From positions 1,364,001-1,428,000 of the forward strand of contig CP071493.1 of NCBI GenBank assembly GCA_017354895.1: a stretch of DNA of 64,000 nt, given 5' to 3'. The position numbers and the translations under genes are program-made. The DNA comes from Podospora comata. Lineage: Eukaryota; Ascomycota; Sordariomycetes; Sordariales; Podosporaceae. Positions 44,107-54,763 of the stretch are shown here, piece after piece. The notes beneath the pieces were generated by a model. It worked only from the letters and a program-made list of their open reading frames with translations, searched no databases and was not told the origin of the DNA. Each line of letters begins with the position of its first letter. The first letter of the stretch is position 1.

Positions 44107-46403
44107 CTAATTCTTCTGCCTCCTCTTCGCCTCTTCACACACCAAAACCTCTCCCTTTCTCTTTTTCTTGCCTCCAAACTTCAGCTCCCACACCTTTGCC
44201 TTCTCGGGCCAGATACGTTCAAACAAGACCTCCACCTCCTCCCACTTCCCAACCTCATGTCCCGGCTTTATCGGTCCCTGATCCCCAAGCCAATCCTTCT
44301 CAAGTCTTCCTGTAGGCCGTTCCACTCCGAGCACCTCGTAAAGCGACTCTACAGTCTTAGGAATATAAGGCTCTAGCATCCTCACCACCAAGTATACCAG
44401 ATTGATCCCCACCTCCAAAACAGCCTGCCGCTCACATGTGTCCGTCAACATAACCCTGTTACTGACCAGGTCCAAGAGAGCAATGCCTCCACAAGTTAAC
44501 TCCAGAGTTGTCATCAAGCCACCCCTCAACTCCGAGTTTTTAAGCTGGGTAACGTACTGCACCAGTAGCTTGTGTACACCTCCTTTGAAGCGCTTAATCG
44601 TCTGTCCCACAGACGAAAGCAGTGGCCCATTGATATGATCGTGGCTGTGAGGCACCACACCGTTGAGGTCCGTGAGGACTTTGTGGACCAGTTTCCCGAT
44701 CTTACCGACAAAAAGTTCATTGTGGACCTCGACCAGCCTGTCCCAGGTGAAATCCGTGTCTTCCATGCCCTCAGGGCGGGACTGGAGGAGGAAGAATCGA
44801 AAGACATCAGCCGAGAGGCCAGTTTGCTGAGCATTGTCGCCAAATACCCCCACCCCAAGGGATTTAGAGAATCTGCCGCCCTTGTAGGTAAGAAATCTTG
44901 TTGAAGCGATGTGGCGAGGAGCTGTGTAGGGAGGATCCAAGGGAAGTAGGGTGGCAGGAAACAAGATCCCATGGAAGAAGATGTTGTCTGCGCCGAGAAA
45001 CTGGGATAGCCGAACGCCTACATCCGACTTGGGTGTGTTATCACCAGGTTTGTAGAAAGAGCTGTCGTTGTCGTCGTGGTTTTTCATGGCGATGGGTGTC
45101 GAAGGCCGCCACCACGCCCTCCAGCTTTCCCCTTCCATCCCACTTGCCGTGATGGAAATATATCCGAGCAACGCATCCCACCACGGATAGAAAACTTTCC
45201 CATCGAACCCTGCCAACCGCCCGGGCACCGGTGTTCCCCAGTCCAGTCCATCCCTTGTTATACATATAGAAGAGTTCCCATTGATTTCCTTCGCGTTTAC
45301 CAACCAATCCTCTCCTTGTTCCTTAGCCTGGTTCTCGAGCAACGGGCCATGATTGTCAAGTTTCAAAAACAAGTGCTTGCTCGGCCTTAGTGCTGGCCTT
45401 CCCCCGTGGATCTTACACTTCGGCTCAACCAACTCCGTAATGTCAAAAACCCAGTCACAATTCCCACACTGGTCACCTACCGCCCCCCCCAGCCAAAGCT
45501 GTCAGCAACTCTGCATCTCAAGGTGAGCATCTCAAAAAAAAAAAAAAACGTACCTCTCGCCTCCTCGCAGCCACACTCCGGGCATGTCCCCTCCACCAAC
45601 CGATCAAACACAAACCCTTTACACTCCTCACACCAAAGCTGTTCCGAATCCCTGATCTCAATCAGCCCTTCTCCCCACAACTCTTTGAAGATGTCGTGTG
45701 TGATTTCCGTGTGCCGGTCATTCGTCGTCCGTCCAAAGATGTCGAAGCTGATATTGAACCACTCGTACACGTCCTTGTGGATCTTATGGTACTTGTCACA
45801 CAGCTCTTGGGGCGCAACGCCTTCCTCGCGTGCCCGGAGGGAGGTTGTAGTGCCGAACTCGTCCGTTCCTGTCCATTGCAACATTTATCATCAGCAGTTT
45901 CTCAGACGGTCGAGAGGGAAACAGGCAACACAACCAAATCCCCAGATGACATCCCAACCATCAACTCATTTTTGGCCTAAACAAATAAAAAAAAAAAAAA
46001 AAAAAGGAACAGAGAAGCAGGCAAGACATTGAAAGAGAAAGATAAAAAACGAGACATCGCCAGTCCCACAGCCAAAGCCTGGACCAACCGTCCACTCCTC
46101 CGGCTTCCCAACCCGAGGAAAAGGGAAAAGATGATACCGTGAAAAAGGAGACCAACCAAAAATAAAGAGAAGATCCCAAAAACAAAAACAGATAAGCAAG
46201 AACAGAGATAACTCACCCCCCACAAAAAGCACATTCCCCCCCCTCCCCCTCCAAAACCTAGCAAACACATCCGCCGAGAGCACCGACCCGATAATATTCC
46301 CCAAGTGCGGGACATTGTTCACATAAGGGAGCGCCGAAGTGACCAAAATATTGCGCTCGCCCGGTTTGGGGAGCGGCAACACTTTCTCCTGTTTGGACAC
46401 CAT
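44107..46403 (-). CDS. methionyl-tRNA synthetase, diverged
   Basis: Predicted 623-residue enzyme from exons 46403-46217, 45868-45554 and 45476-44107. Class I motifs are present: [18 protein letters not shown] (HIGH-type), zinc-knuckle cysteines ([26 protein letters not shown]), [12 protein letters not shown], and the KMSKS-type loop [14 protein letters not shown]. The anticodon-binding helical domain follows, and the protein stops without an EMAPII-like tail or an N-terminal GST-like domain. Compared with usual fungal cytosolic enzymes several near-invariant spots differ: [13 protein letters not shown] for [21 protein letters not shown] for [18 protein letters not shown] for MGKDNVPFH, and Leu for Arg after the SKS. 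It lacks an obvious mitochondrial presequence. It could be the sole cytosolic enzyme in a fast-evolving lineage or a second copy. Confidence 0.88.
45533..45548 (-). repeat. poly-A (sense poly-U) tract in synthetase intron 2
   Basis: A run of A on the plus strand, so U on the transcript, starting about five bases after the donor. A second, longer run lies in intron 1 at ~45986-46004. Confidence 0.6.
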
Positions 46404-47011
46404 TGTCTTTGAAAAAGACAAATTGCAATTGGTTATTGATGAGAAAAAAAAATCAAAAAAACAGACGGGATATCAAGTAGTTGAAGTGGCAGTAGTGGTG
46501 TGGTCTGTTGCCAATGTAGGTAAGTGACAGTTCCTTCGAGCTGAAGATGGGGTTTTATACACACCCATCAACACATTGTACCTAGGCAACGCCCTCGAAA
46601 GAGAAAAAACCTGCATGACCCATCCCGAAAGTTCGAGACAAGGTCACACACACACACAATCGTGCAAACGCCCTCCATTCTCGTTTGATCTCGAACCTCG
46701 CATTGTCAAATCACAAAACTTCTTTGATTTGTTTGTTCTACCCCCAAAACACCAATCAACCAGTTTTGCCATCATATCGAAAGCCTGGGTAGGCACACTT
46801 TGATACCCTTTCTTCATCAAAAATAGTTACTTCTTATATTCCCACGCTATGTGCAACGCTCAAGCCCATAAACCAACTGCTCCACGCTTCCTCATTAACA
46901 CCTCCCGGAGGCCTTCATAACCGCTAGAGCATCCAGAAAAGCCTCCTATTCCTCCTCCTTCAACCCCACCAACTTATCCTCCAACCCCTGTATCTCATAC
47001 TGAGCTGCAAT
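46404..47011. other. intergenic: synthetase promoter and amidase tail region
   Basis: Between two minus-strand genes. The part next to the amidase (46895-47011) is coding-like and listed separately. The remainder shows no gene. Confidence 0.45.
46895..47011 (-). other. coding-like extension behind the amidase stop codon
   Basis: Directly after the amidase TAG (47014-47012), the same frame continues as IAAQYEIQGLEDKLVGLKEE, then E, a second TAG, EAFLDALAVMKASGRC, and ends with tandem TAA-TGA. The composition (charged, amphipathic, helix-like) is that of a protein, not of a 3' UTR. Possible readings: a formerly coding C terminus closed by two CAG-to-TAG changes, stop readthrough, or A-to-I mRNA editing of UAG to UGG. 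Not shown to be translated. Confidence 0.4.
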
Positions 47012-48883
47012 CTACTCTAGCTGAAGTCTGCCGACACTGATGGGCTGATACTTGTCCTCTCCCAAGGCGTCTTCCACCCGTTGCATCACCGCCAGAACCT
47101 TTTCTTCTTCCAGTCGGCGACCAATAACCTGCACGCCCACGGGCAGGCCATCCATCTTCTCGGCGTCGTAGTACTTGTAGGCCCCACGAGCAACACCATT
47201 GAGCTTTCTGATGTTGAAGTCTTCTGGGAGGCCGTCAAGTTCGGCTTGGACCTTGGTTACGGGAAGGACGCCGGCTGAGTAATCGAGCTGGATATAATGT
47301 TAGCCAGAGACATGGATAGGACAGCGTTCAAGTAGACTTGCCAAGTTGAACAAAAATGTATACCCACAGCTGCTGAAAGCATCCTTCATCGCATTCAGGG
47401 GCAGCGCAGGCGTTGCATTCGGAACCGAAACAATGACATCCAAACCCTGCTGATTCCACCACTCAAACCACTTGGCTCTGTACTCCTCTCTCCGAGCAAC
47501 CAGCTTCCAGTTCTCAAAAGCCGACTGTGCTCTCCAATTCTCAACCAACCCAGCCCAAACGTGATCTCTCCTGACATACTTCACCCAAAGGTAATAGAAC
47601 CATCTAAACGGGTTCCACCAACTCGCCAGTGATTTGATCTGAGCAGCTCCAGTATCCAGCCACTCCCCAGGTCGCCTAAAAGAGTCAAACATCTGCCCGC
47701 CATCCGCATTCAACACCAGTGAGGCAATCTTCAACCCCTCATACAGATCCGGCGGCGCGTGCTCCCCCTCCAACTCAACAATCTCGTGCCCCTGCGCCTT
47801 CAACGCATTCACAACCGTCTCCAACGCCCTCCGACAGGCAGGACTCGGATCAACAACCCCATCCGTCCACATCACCCCAACCTTCAACTTCTCCTTCTGC
47901 TCAAACCCCTTCTCCATCTCCCCCCTCCACGCAAGAGGGTGAACAGTCCCATCATACCTCCACGGCCCAAATTCAATCACCTCCCTAGTAAAATACCTCA
48001 AATCCCCCAATGTCCTCGCCATAGGACTGTACACACTCGGCACCCCCTCCTGCCCAGGCATACTAGTCTTGATTCCCGCCTTAGGCCACCTCCCCGTCGA
48101 GCACCTCAACGCATAACAACCCGCCCAATGCGCCGGCAACCTCACGCTCCCCGCCACATCGCTCCCAACCCCAATCCTACTCCCCCCCATAGCCAACAGC
48201 GCGCTCTCACCCCCCGTACTCCCCCCGGGACTATACCCTTTTTTAAACGGATTCTCCGCCCTCCCCCAAACATCATTCCCGCTCTCAAAACTCAACAACG
48301 TAATCGGACAATTCGTCTTGACATACGGCACAGCCCCCATATCCTTCAGCATCCTCACCATCGCCCCATCTTTGCCGTCGTCGTTCCCCACAAACGAGCT
48401 GTACCCCACCGTCGTGTCATACCCCCCAACAATGATCGTATCCTTCAGCGACACCGGGATACCCGCCAACGACCCTTCTAGGTTCGGCAGCGGGTTCCCT
48501 CCCTTGTCTACTTCTGTTTTGGTGCGTGCAGCGTTGATCCACTGCTCCGCTGAAGAAAACATAATCTCCGTTAGGCAGTTGGTCTGAGAGTGCGCCCTTA
48601 GCGCAAGCTTTCCATACGCGCGGAGGATGCTCAGCGGATGGGTGGTGCCGTTTTGGACATTGGCGACCAGTGAGTCGATCGGCGCGGAAAATATCTCCTT
48701 TTCGTCTGGGGTGACGGGTGATTTGTACTCTGCTGGGAGGGCGTCAATCCGTTGTTGGCGTTGGGCTTGCTTGAACTTGCTAATGGGGAGGTTGTTAATT
48801 CGAATTGTCAGAGGGTAGAGGTGGGAAGAAGGGAAAGAAGCTTACCAGTCCCGTTTGTGTTGAAAGTACTCGCTTAGAAACAT
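47012..48883 (-). CDS. amidase-signature enzyme (acetamidase/fatty-acid-amide-hydrolase type)
   Basis: Predicted 583 residues from exons 48883-48846, 48779-47342 and 47287-47012. The last intron (47288-47341) is GC-AG: it begins GCAAGT and has a CTAAC branch site. It joins YTFLFNL to LDYSAGVLPVTKVQ. The catalytic triad is in place: Lys in GIPVSLKDT, the first Ser of PGGSTGGES, and the nucleophile Ser in GSDVAGSVRLPAHWAG. Related fungal enzymes hydrolyse small or fatty amides to acid and ammonia in the cytosol; the substrate cannot be told from sequence. The protein ends VGRLQLE at a TAG; a coding-like stretch follows in frame. No cluster partners are adjacent. Confidence 0.9.
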
Positions 48884-49637
48884 GTTGGCGGTGGTGGTGT
48901 TGGAACCTTGATGAAGTTATACTCTGATGATGCTATACGTGTAGTGATAAGCCTGATGGATAAGCTGTGACGAACGATAGGTGGTCCAATCGACTACAAT
49001 GCTCCAACACAAAAGAAGAACCTGAAAAGTAAAGCAAACTCAAAACAAAGAGTGGTGAAAAGAGAAATTTATGTTCAAGAGGACTGCAGGAGAGACATGG
49101 GGAAGAGCAGGTGACCTGGGAAGTAGCTGCCGTGTAAGTGATAAGATAACCGCTCGGCTGACGGATACCATTGGTGCGGAGTAAGGAGCGGCTTCCCCCT
49201 CACTCCCCCGCTGCCTGACCCCAACAAAGGACGGAAGTTGCTGGGTTGCTTGACCCGTAGGAAACCGCCCATCGTTAACCTTCAGAACAAACAATTCAGT
49301 TACAGTAGAGCTTGATACATTATATCGGATCAGCCGACCTAGATGTGCCCCTTCCAATCAGCAAGCCAGATCAAACTCGCATACCTACAACTCTAGCAGT
49401 TACATAAACATGTACCCCGTTGTTGACAACGTGTGAGGAAAAGAAAAGGACCTAACACCACCAAATGCAGACCAGCATGGCTGGGTCCATTAACTCCGAA
49501 TAGATGGGGAGCCCAAAACCATTCCATAACAAAACTTGACCATCAATATCGCTTGCTTTTCTTAACCCGCAGTCCCAACGCCTACCCCAATCATAACAAA
49601 CAAACTACGCGGTTCGCCGGCGACGTTCCGGGACCAC
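48884..49637. other. intergenic between Cac2 and the amidase gene
   Basis: 754 nt between two minus-strand genes: amidase promoter and Cac2 3' region. Nothing else is recognised. Confidence 0.45.
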
Positions 49638-52064
49638 CTAAGCCCTCGATCCTTCGCTGCCAGCACCGTTGTTTGACTCTGTCGATGAGCCCACCAGTGT
49701 AGGCGCAATACGCCTTCGCTTATTCTGGTTGCCCAACGAGTCATCTGTCTCCGCTTCATCGGTATCCCGCTTGGTGCCTGTCGGCGGCGGGACAAGCGAG
49801 CTTCGGGGTGTTTCTGGGGGAGTGGTGATGGGAACTCCCGTCACCTTGCCAGAGTTCACCGCTGTCAGGCTGGGAACCTGACCAGCTATTAGCGGCGGGT
49901 TGTTCAACACCCCAGTCTGAGCACCAGACGTCTGAGTAATCACTGAAGACGCCGAGTTAGACCTTGCTGGTGACCCCGGCCTTGGGTTGACAAAAGATGC
50001 GGCTGGTGGTGGAGATGGGGCTGTAAACGAGCTGGCAGAGTCGCGATGGCGATGCTGGGAGCCGTTTGGAAAAGGGGAAGGAGGTGCCAGCACCGAAGTG
50101 GGGGTTGGTACAGGCGTATTTTGGTTCGAGACAGCAGTGCCTTGGGGCTTTGGAGGCCCGAGTTCGCCCGTGTACACAGTACCAAGCTCACCCGGCAGGA
50201 ACGACAATGTAGAGCAGAATCCATCCGAAGACGAGATCAGCAGCGTCAAACCATCACTTGACCTGGAAAAAATGTTAGTCTGAAACCATCTTGTTGACGC
50301 TTCCGGATGAACTTACCAAGTTAAATCAGTAAATGTGGCGCAATGAAGGTTGCTCACGATACAGATCGGGGTGTGTTGTTGAGTATCGTACAACAGCACC
50401 GAATCCTGGGTAGCCACCGCATATATCATTCGATACGGCAATGCAAAGGCAGGCTTGGGTCCTGGTGTTTGCACGCCTGTCTCCAAACTCAGCACCCTGG
50501 AGTTGGACGTGACTGTTTCAACCAATGACGGCGGCGGAGGCGGCTCCATCTGTGAGGGTGCTGGGGAAGGTTTCGTGACAGCCTCGGGCAACGGCGGGAT
50601 GGCATCTTCAGAAGAAGATGTGTCGATAGTAATGTGCTTGGTAACAGGAGGTGACTGCCTCAGCGTATACACGACTGGTGAACATCTGACTGCGACAGAT
50701 GGCTTTTTGTGCCCTGGTAGATGTGCAATGGGAGGTTTGTTGATGCCTCCTCTGGTGTAAATGTACACGGTATTTGTCACCTCGAACGTGGGTTTCTGGC
50801 CCTCAACTTGGTGCTGGGTCTGATATTGCCCAGCAGGGGTGAGAAGAAGACTTCCGTCGGGAGTAAAAGTAAGTCGCCTGAAGAAGGAAGTCAGAGTCTC
50901 GTTTGCGTAGAGACTCGCGTTCTTCATCCCTAAGCTTGCGCCATGCATGTGCGGCTTTGGCGAAGCCTCTATCGGCATCACTGCCGGCAACGGCATCGAC
51001 GGCGCTGGTGAGACCGAGCGTCTCGAAGAGAACGATGACCTCCGGCTGTGACTAACAACACTTGGGGGGTTCATCGGGAGAGCCATTGAGGTGGGGGTCC
51101 CTGGAGCGGATGGAACAGGAGAGCCAATCGCCACTCCTGGCACATTGTCAAGAACTGACCGATACCCCAATTCAGGAGGGGCGGGACTGTGGGAAGAGAT
51201 CCGCCGCGCCGGAAGATCAGCTTTGACGTGGCTTGCAATTTTTGATGGCTCTTTATCGTTGCAGCCTAGAGTATACTGCCCGTCCTTGGTCTTCAGCGAG
51301 TAAATATGCACGGCACGATCCGAGGATTGCGTGGCGATATACTCGTTCAACGGGTCCCATGCAACACCCTGGACATAGTGACTATGTTCGGCAATTTGTC
51401 GAACCAGCGTGCCTAGGAAAACATTAGCAAGGCGTGCACTTGAAAGCTCCTGAAGCACTACGCACCTGTTGCAGCGTTGTAGATTCGGGCAACGTTATCC
51501 ATACTTCCGATAATGAAGTAGGATGCATCCGGCGCCCAAGCCAAATCGAAAATCTCCGTCCCAGAAGACCTGCACATATGTTTTCTCCGCCAAAACTCTT
51601 TGGCTTCGGGGTCCGCCTCCTCCCCAAAGCCAGCGGATCGGGAGTCGGAAGGGACCCATAGGATCACATTACCGTCGTCACCAGCAGATGCGAGGATGTC
51701 GCCTGAAGAACCGAATAGGTTAGCATAGAAGAAACAACATCGAACAGAATACGGGAGGGAGATTCCGGCTTACCTTTCGGAGCCCACCGTACCACATTCA
51801 CGGCTTGTGTATGTGTTGAAAGAGTGGCTAGATATTCCACCTTGCGGTCTTCGCCATCATCTTCGATCTTCCAGAGCTACCCATGTGCAAAGTCAGCACT
51901 TAGACCCTTGAAGAGCAAGCAGGTATGGGATAACCTACTCGGACCTTGTTGTCTCCAGCACCAGTAGCCAGTCGTCCACCACCATTGGGCTGGAAATGTG
52001 CAGAGTATATAGGATATGGGTTGACATCAACATGCCAGTTGATGATGAGCGGTTGGGCCTTCAT
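49638..52064 (-). CDS. CAC2: chromatin assembly factor 1 subunit Cac2 (CAF-1 p60, WD40)
   Basis: Predicted 728 residues from five exons: 52064-51939, 51876-51774, 51702-51466, 51412-50317 and 50262-49638. All joins keep frame; introns are 53-71 nt. The start MKAQPLIINWHVDVNPYPIY is characteristic of the family. WD40 repeats follow: LATGAGDNKVRLWKI, LATLSTHTQAVNVVRWAP, ILASAGDDGNVILWV, FDLAWAPDASYFIIGSMDN, HSHYVQGVAWDP and so on up to SSDGLTLLISSSDGFC at ~residue 525. A Ser/Pro-rich insert (~270-340) and a disordered C-terminal ~170 residues ending in a basic NKRRR patch complete it. Cac2 works with Cac1 and Cac3 to place H3-H4 on newly replicated DNA. Confidence 0.92.
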
Positions 52065-54763
52065 TTTTGTGGTCGACAGAGCTCTGCAGTTATGCTGTAG
52101 CTGGATTGGATGGATGGGCGTTTGCTGGCGTCCAATCCGCAGCTGTAACTTTCTGCTGGTGTGCACGACTTCTCGGTAGAGCTGGAAAGATGATGGTAGA
52201 GGACGGGCAGGCGTGGATCGTGGATCGTGTGGATCGTGGTCTGGGACGAAGGGAGAGATGAACCAATTCGAAATTTGCAGGAGAGGTGGAAGGGGAATCG
52301 TGAGATCGCCGGCTGGTCCAAGATGAATGTTGGTGGATTGGCGGAAGCGAAGGCACGGTCGGTGTCTGTGGCCGGAAGCTCGTGCGACTCAAGGCGACAT
52401 GGATTTCTGATGCAGCTTCCAGTCCTGCACATTTGTCACTGACAAGACGGCTGCACTTTAGACAAACGCTAGTCAAAGCAGTTCAAACGGCCATTGTTGT
52501 GGATAATAAAGCGCGGGCTTGCTTTCCTACTTGTCAATTGGAATTGGAAAAAAGGGAAATCCAGCCGCCGGCTTACAAGATGTCTGGGAAACAGGAAAAG
52601 CTGCCAACGCCTTGTCTTGAGAGCTGCTGACGCCTTTTCCATAGAAGCCAAGCACCACGCTTCCACTGAAAGTCGCGTTCTGGCGTCACGGGCTCGCCAA
52701 TCAAGAGAACGGAGTTACGGGACTGCATTAGCCGCATTGTCCACCATCGCCAAGCCAATTATTCTAAAGACACCTGGGCGTTGATGAATCAATGATTAGA
52801 CGATAAGCCTGGCGATTAGATATGGCGGGGTCATGAGCTTGATCTACTCCGCTTCTGCTGAACTTGAGAAGTAAGATATCCCCAGGAGCCTTTCAGGGGC
52901 TAGTCACTCACTCCAATCAAACATGCCGGCTTGTGTCGCTCTTTAGCACTTGCTCCCAGTCATAGCGCGGGAAGGCTATGTCTGATCAGGTATTACTTAG
53001 ACTCTTCAAGCTCGTAATTTCGAGAAGATCAATTCGATGTCTCAGTAGCTTCTTACTCACATGTTATTCCTCGCCGCCCGCTTGCCAGGAAGTCATCCTA
53101 CTGCGTATACAGCCTCCCCACGAAGGTCAATATACGTGACGAGAAAATGGCGGCAATAAGCTTCATGCAAGATATGCGTACAGTTACTGTGCAACACACC
53201 ATAGATACCTACCAGGACGATGGATGGCGATGTCTTGGTCCGCTCTTCTGCACTGCGAATTAAGGCTCATGTACCCGGGGGGCGCGGTGGAGAGGTGATT
53301 ACGTGCAGGTCCCATTCTTGAGCCGGACCAAGATATGGGAATGCAAACTTCAGACTCGGCAGTTGGTAAGTTCCTACTGCTTGGGCCATGAACTGGCGGA
53401 GGGAGCATATATCGCGCCATTCTCATTGCTACTGGAAGAGCTGCAGAAGAACGGGATGAAGTGATGTTGAAAATAAGCAGCTGCCAAGAACAGAAGTCCA
53501 CCCGTTCAAGCGCCAAGACGGGTGTCGCTCATAAGGCGGGGAGGTACATCTCGTTAGGCATCTCACTTCATCAATGAGCCACCTGCCTTCAGTTCTCAGT
53601 CATCCGCAACAATGATGATTAAGATAGCAGCTCAAAGACTTGATCAGTCTTTCAGATAGTGTGGCAATCAATCCTAACGTCTGCCTCATGATATATGCTT
53701 CGAGTCTGCCTTGAGCAATACACCTACCGCCCTCGCATATTGCGTATCCCTCGCATTATGAAGATGCAGTTCGATACCACGGTGGACGATCCCTTCTGGG
53801 AAATCCCGGTAGACCCTTTTGCTGTAACTTGAAGCTCCATGGTGCGGGTGCTTGATATTCTCAACGAGTCACACCGCCTCTCAGCAAAATCCACTAAACA
53901 AGATCTGATGAGTTCTCTACAGGCTGGACAGGAGCTAGATCAGTCGAAAGAGCATGCAATCACGATCAACCTCCAACTTTTCGCCAGTGTGCTATAGTCA
54001 CACGGGAATACGGCAAACTGTACTATTATTCAAATCCCGTCCCCAATGTGGCTGACCCCGCAGCTCCAGGGCTTTTGAAGGCCCCTGTGACAGCCCTGTT
54101 GTTCTATCGCGGCTGCATACCACCTTCTCAACTCTGCCTAGAAACTTGCATGCAGGGTGCCGTTCGCGATCCCAGACCCTCACCAACCCCCCAGCATTGG
54201 TAAATCGATGATGCTTCTGGCTGTATGTATCTTCACCGCATGACTCAACGGTTCCGTGCAACCGCACACTCCATAACCCGAGAAGCTTGTGCTAGACGTA
54301 TCTTGCTACGAATACAACGGAAGGGTGGCATCGACTACCCTACCTTCCCAATGACTAGAGTCGGGGTGGGCGGAAGTTGATGAACACGATAATTTGTAAG
54401 TTGGGACTCATCTGATACTGTTGGTCTCACTACCGTTATCCGTATATCTCAATCGCTCCTGCCCCTGTTCTCAATCGCTCCTTCCCTCCTTCCTGAGGTG
54501 CCCTGTCCCCCGTCACGTTGTGTTATCAGTTCTTAATTCCGCTTTTGGTTCTCCGCCGCCAACTAGGGCTTTGTAAAAATTTCACCAACACTCTCCTCCT
54601 CCAGCAACTGCGGTAAGATTGTGGCGGAACGCGGAACGCACTCCATCAACTACGAACCATAAACAAAACACCCGGGACGGACGTCTTGCAAGTACCTCCT
54701 GATTATCGATTTGGCTACAATATCTTCAACTCACTGGTTGGCCGACCAGCACTGCAGTCTACC
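52065..54763. other. large divergent intergenic region Cac2 / ABC transporter
   Basis: 2.7 kb, the longest gene-poor stretch here. No gene is supported. Several short frames between 53150 and 53997 look protein-like but are interrupted; they are listed as a possible relic. C-rich leader sequence lies at 54450-54700. Confidence 0.5.
53150..53997 (+). pseudogene. possible gene relic, family unknown
   Basis: Two short ATG-started frames follow each other: 53758-53832 (MKMQFDTTVDDPFWEIPVDP and four more residues) and 53839-53997 (52 residues, including SLQAGQELDQSKEHAITINL). An open stretch before them, from about 53145, reads partly like protein (DTYQDDGWRCLGPLF) but is closed by stops. No family was recognised and no consistent exon structure was found. 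It could be chance. Confidence 0.2.

Noticed and set aside
45966-46216. An extra exon inside the long first intron of the synthetase
   Set aside because: The joined exons FVGG/TDEFG already match the family without a gap, and the intron content is low-complexity.
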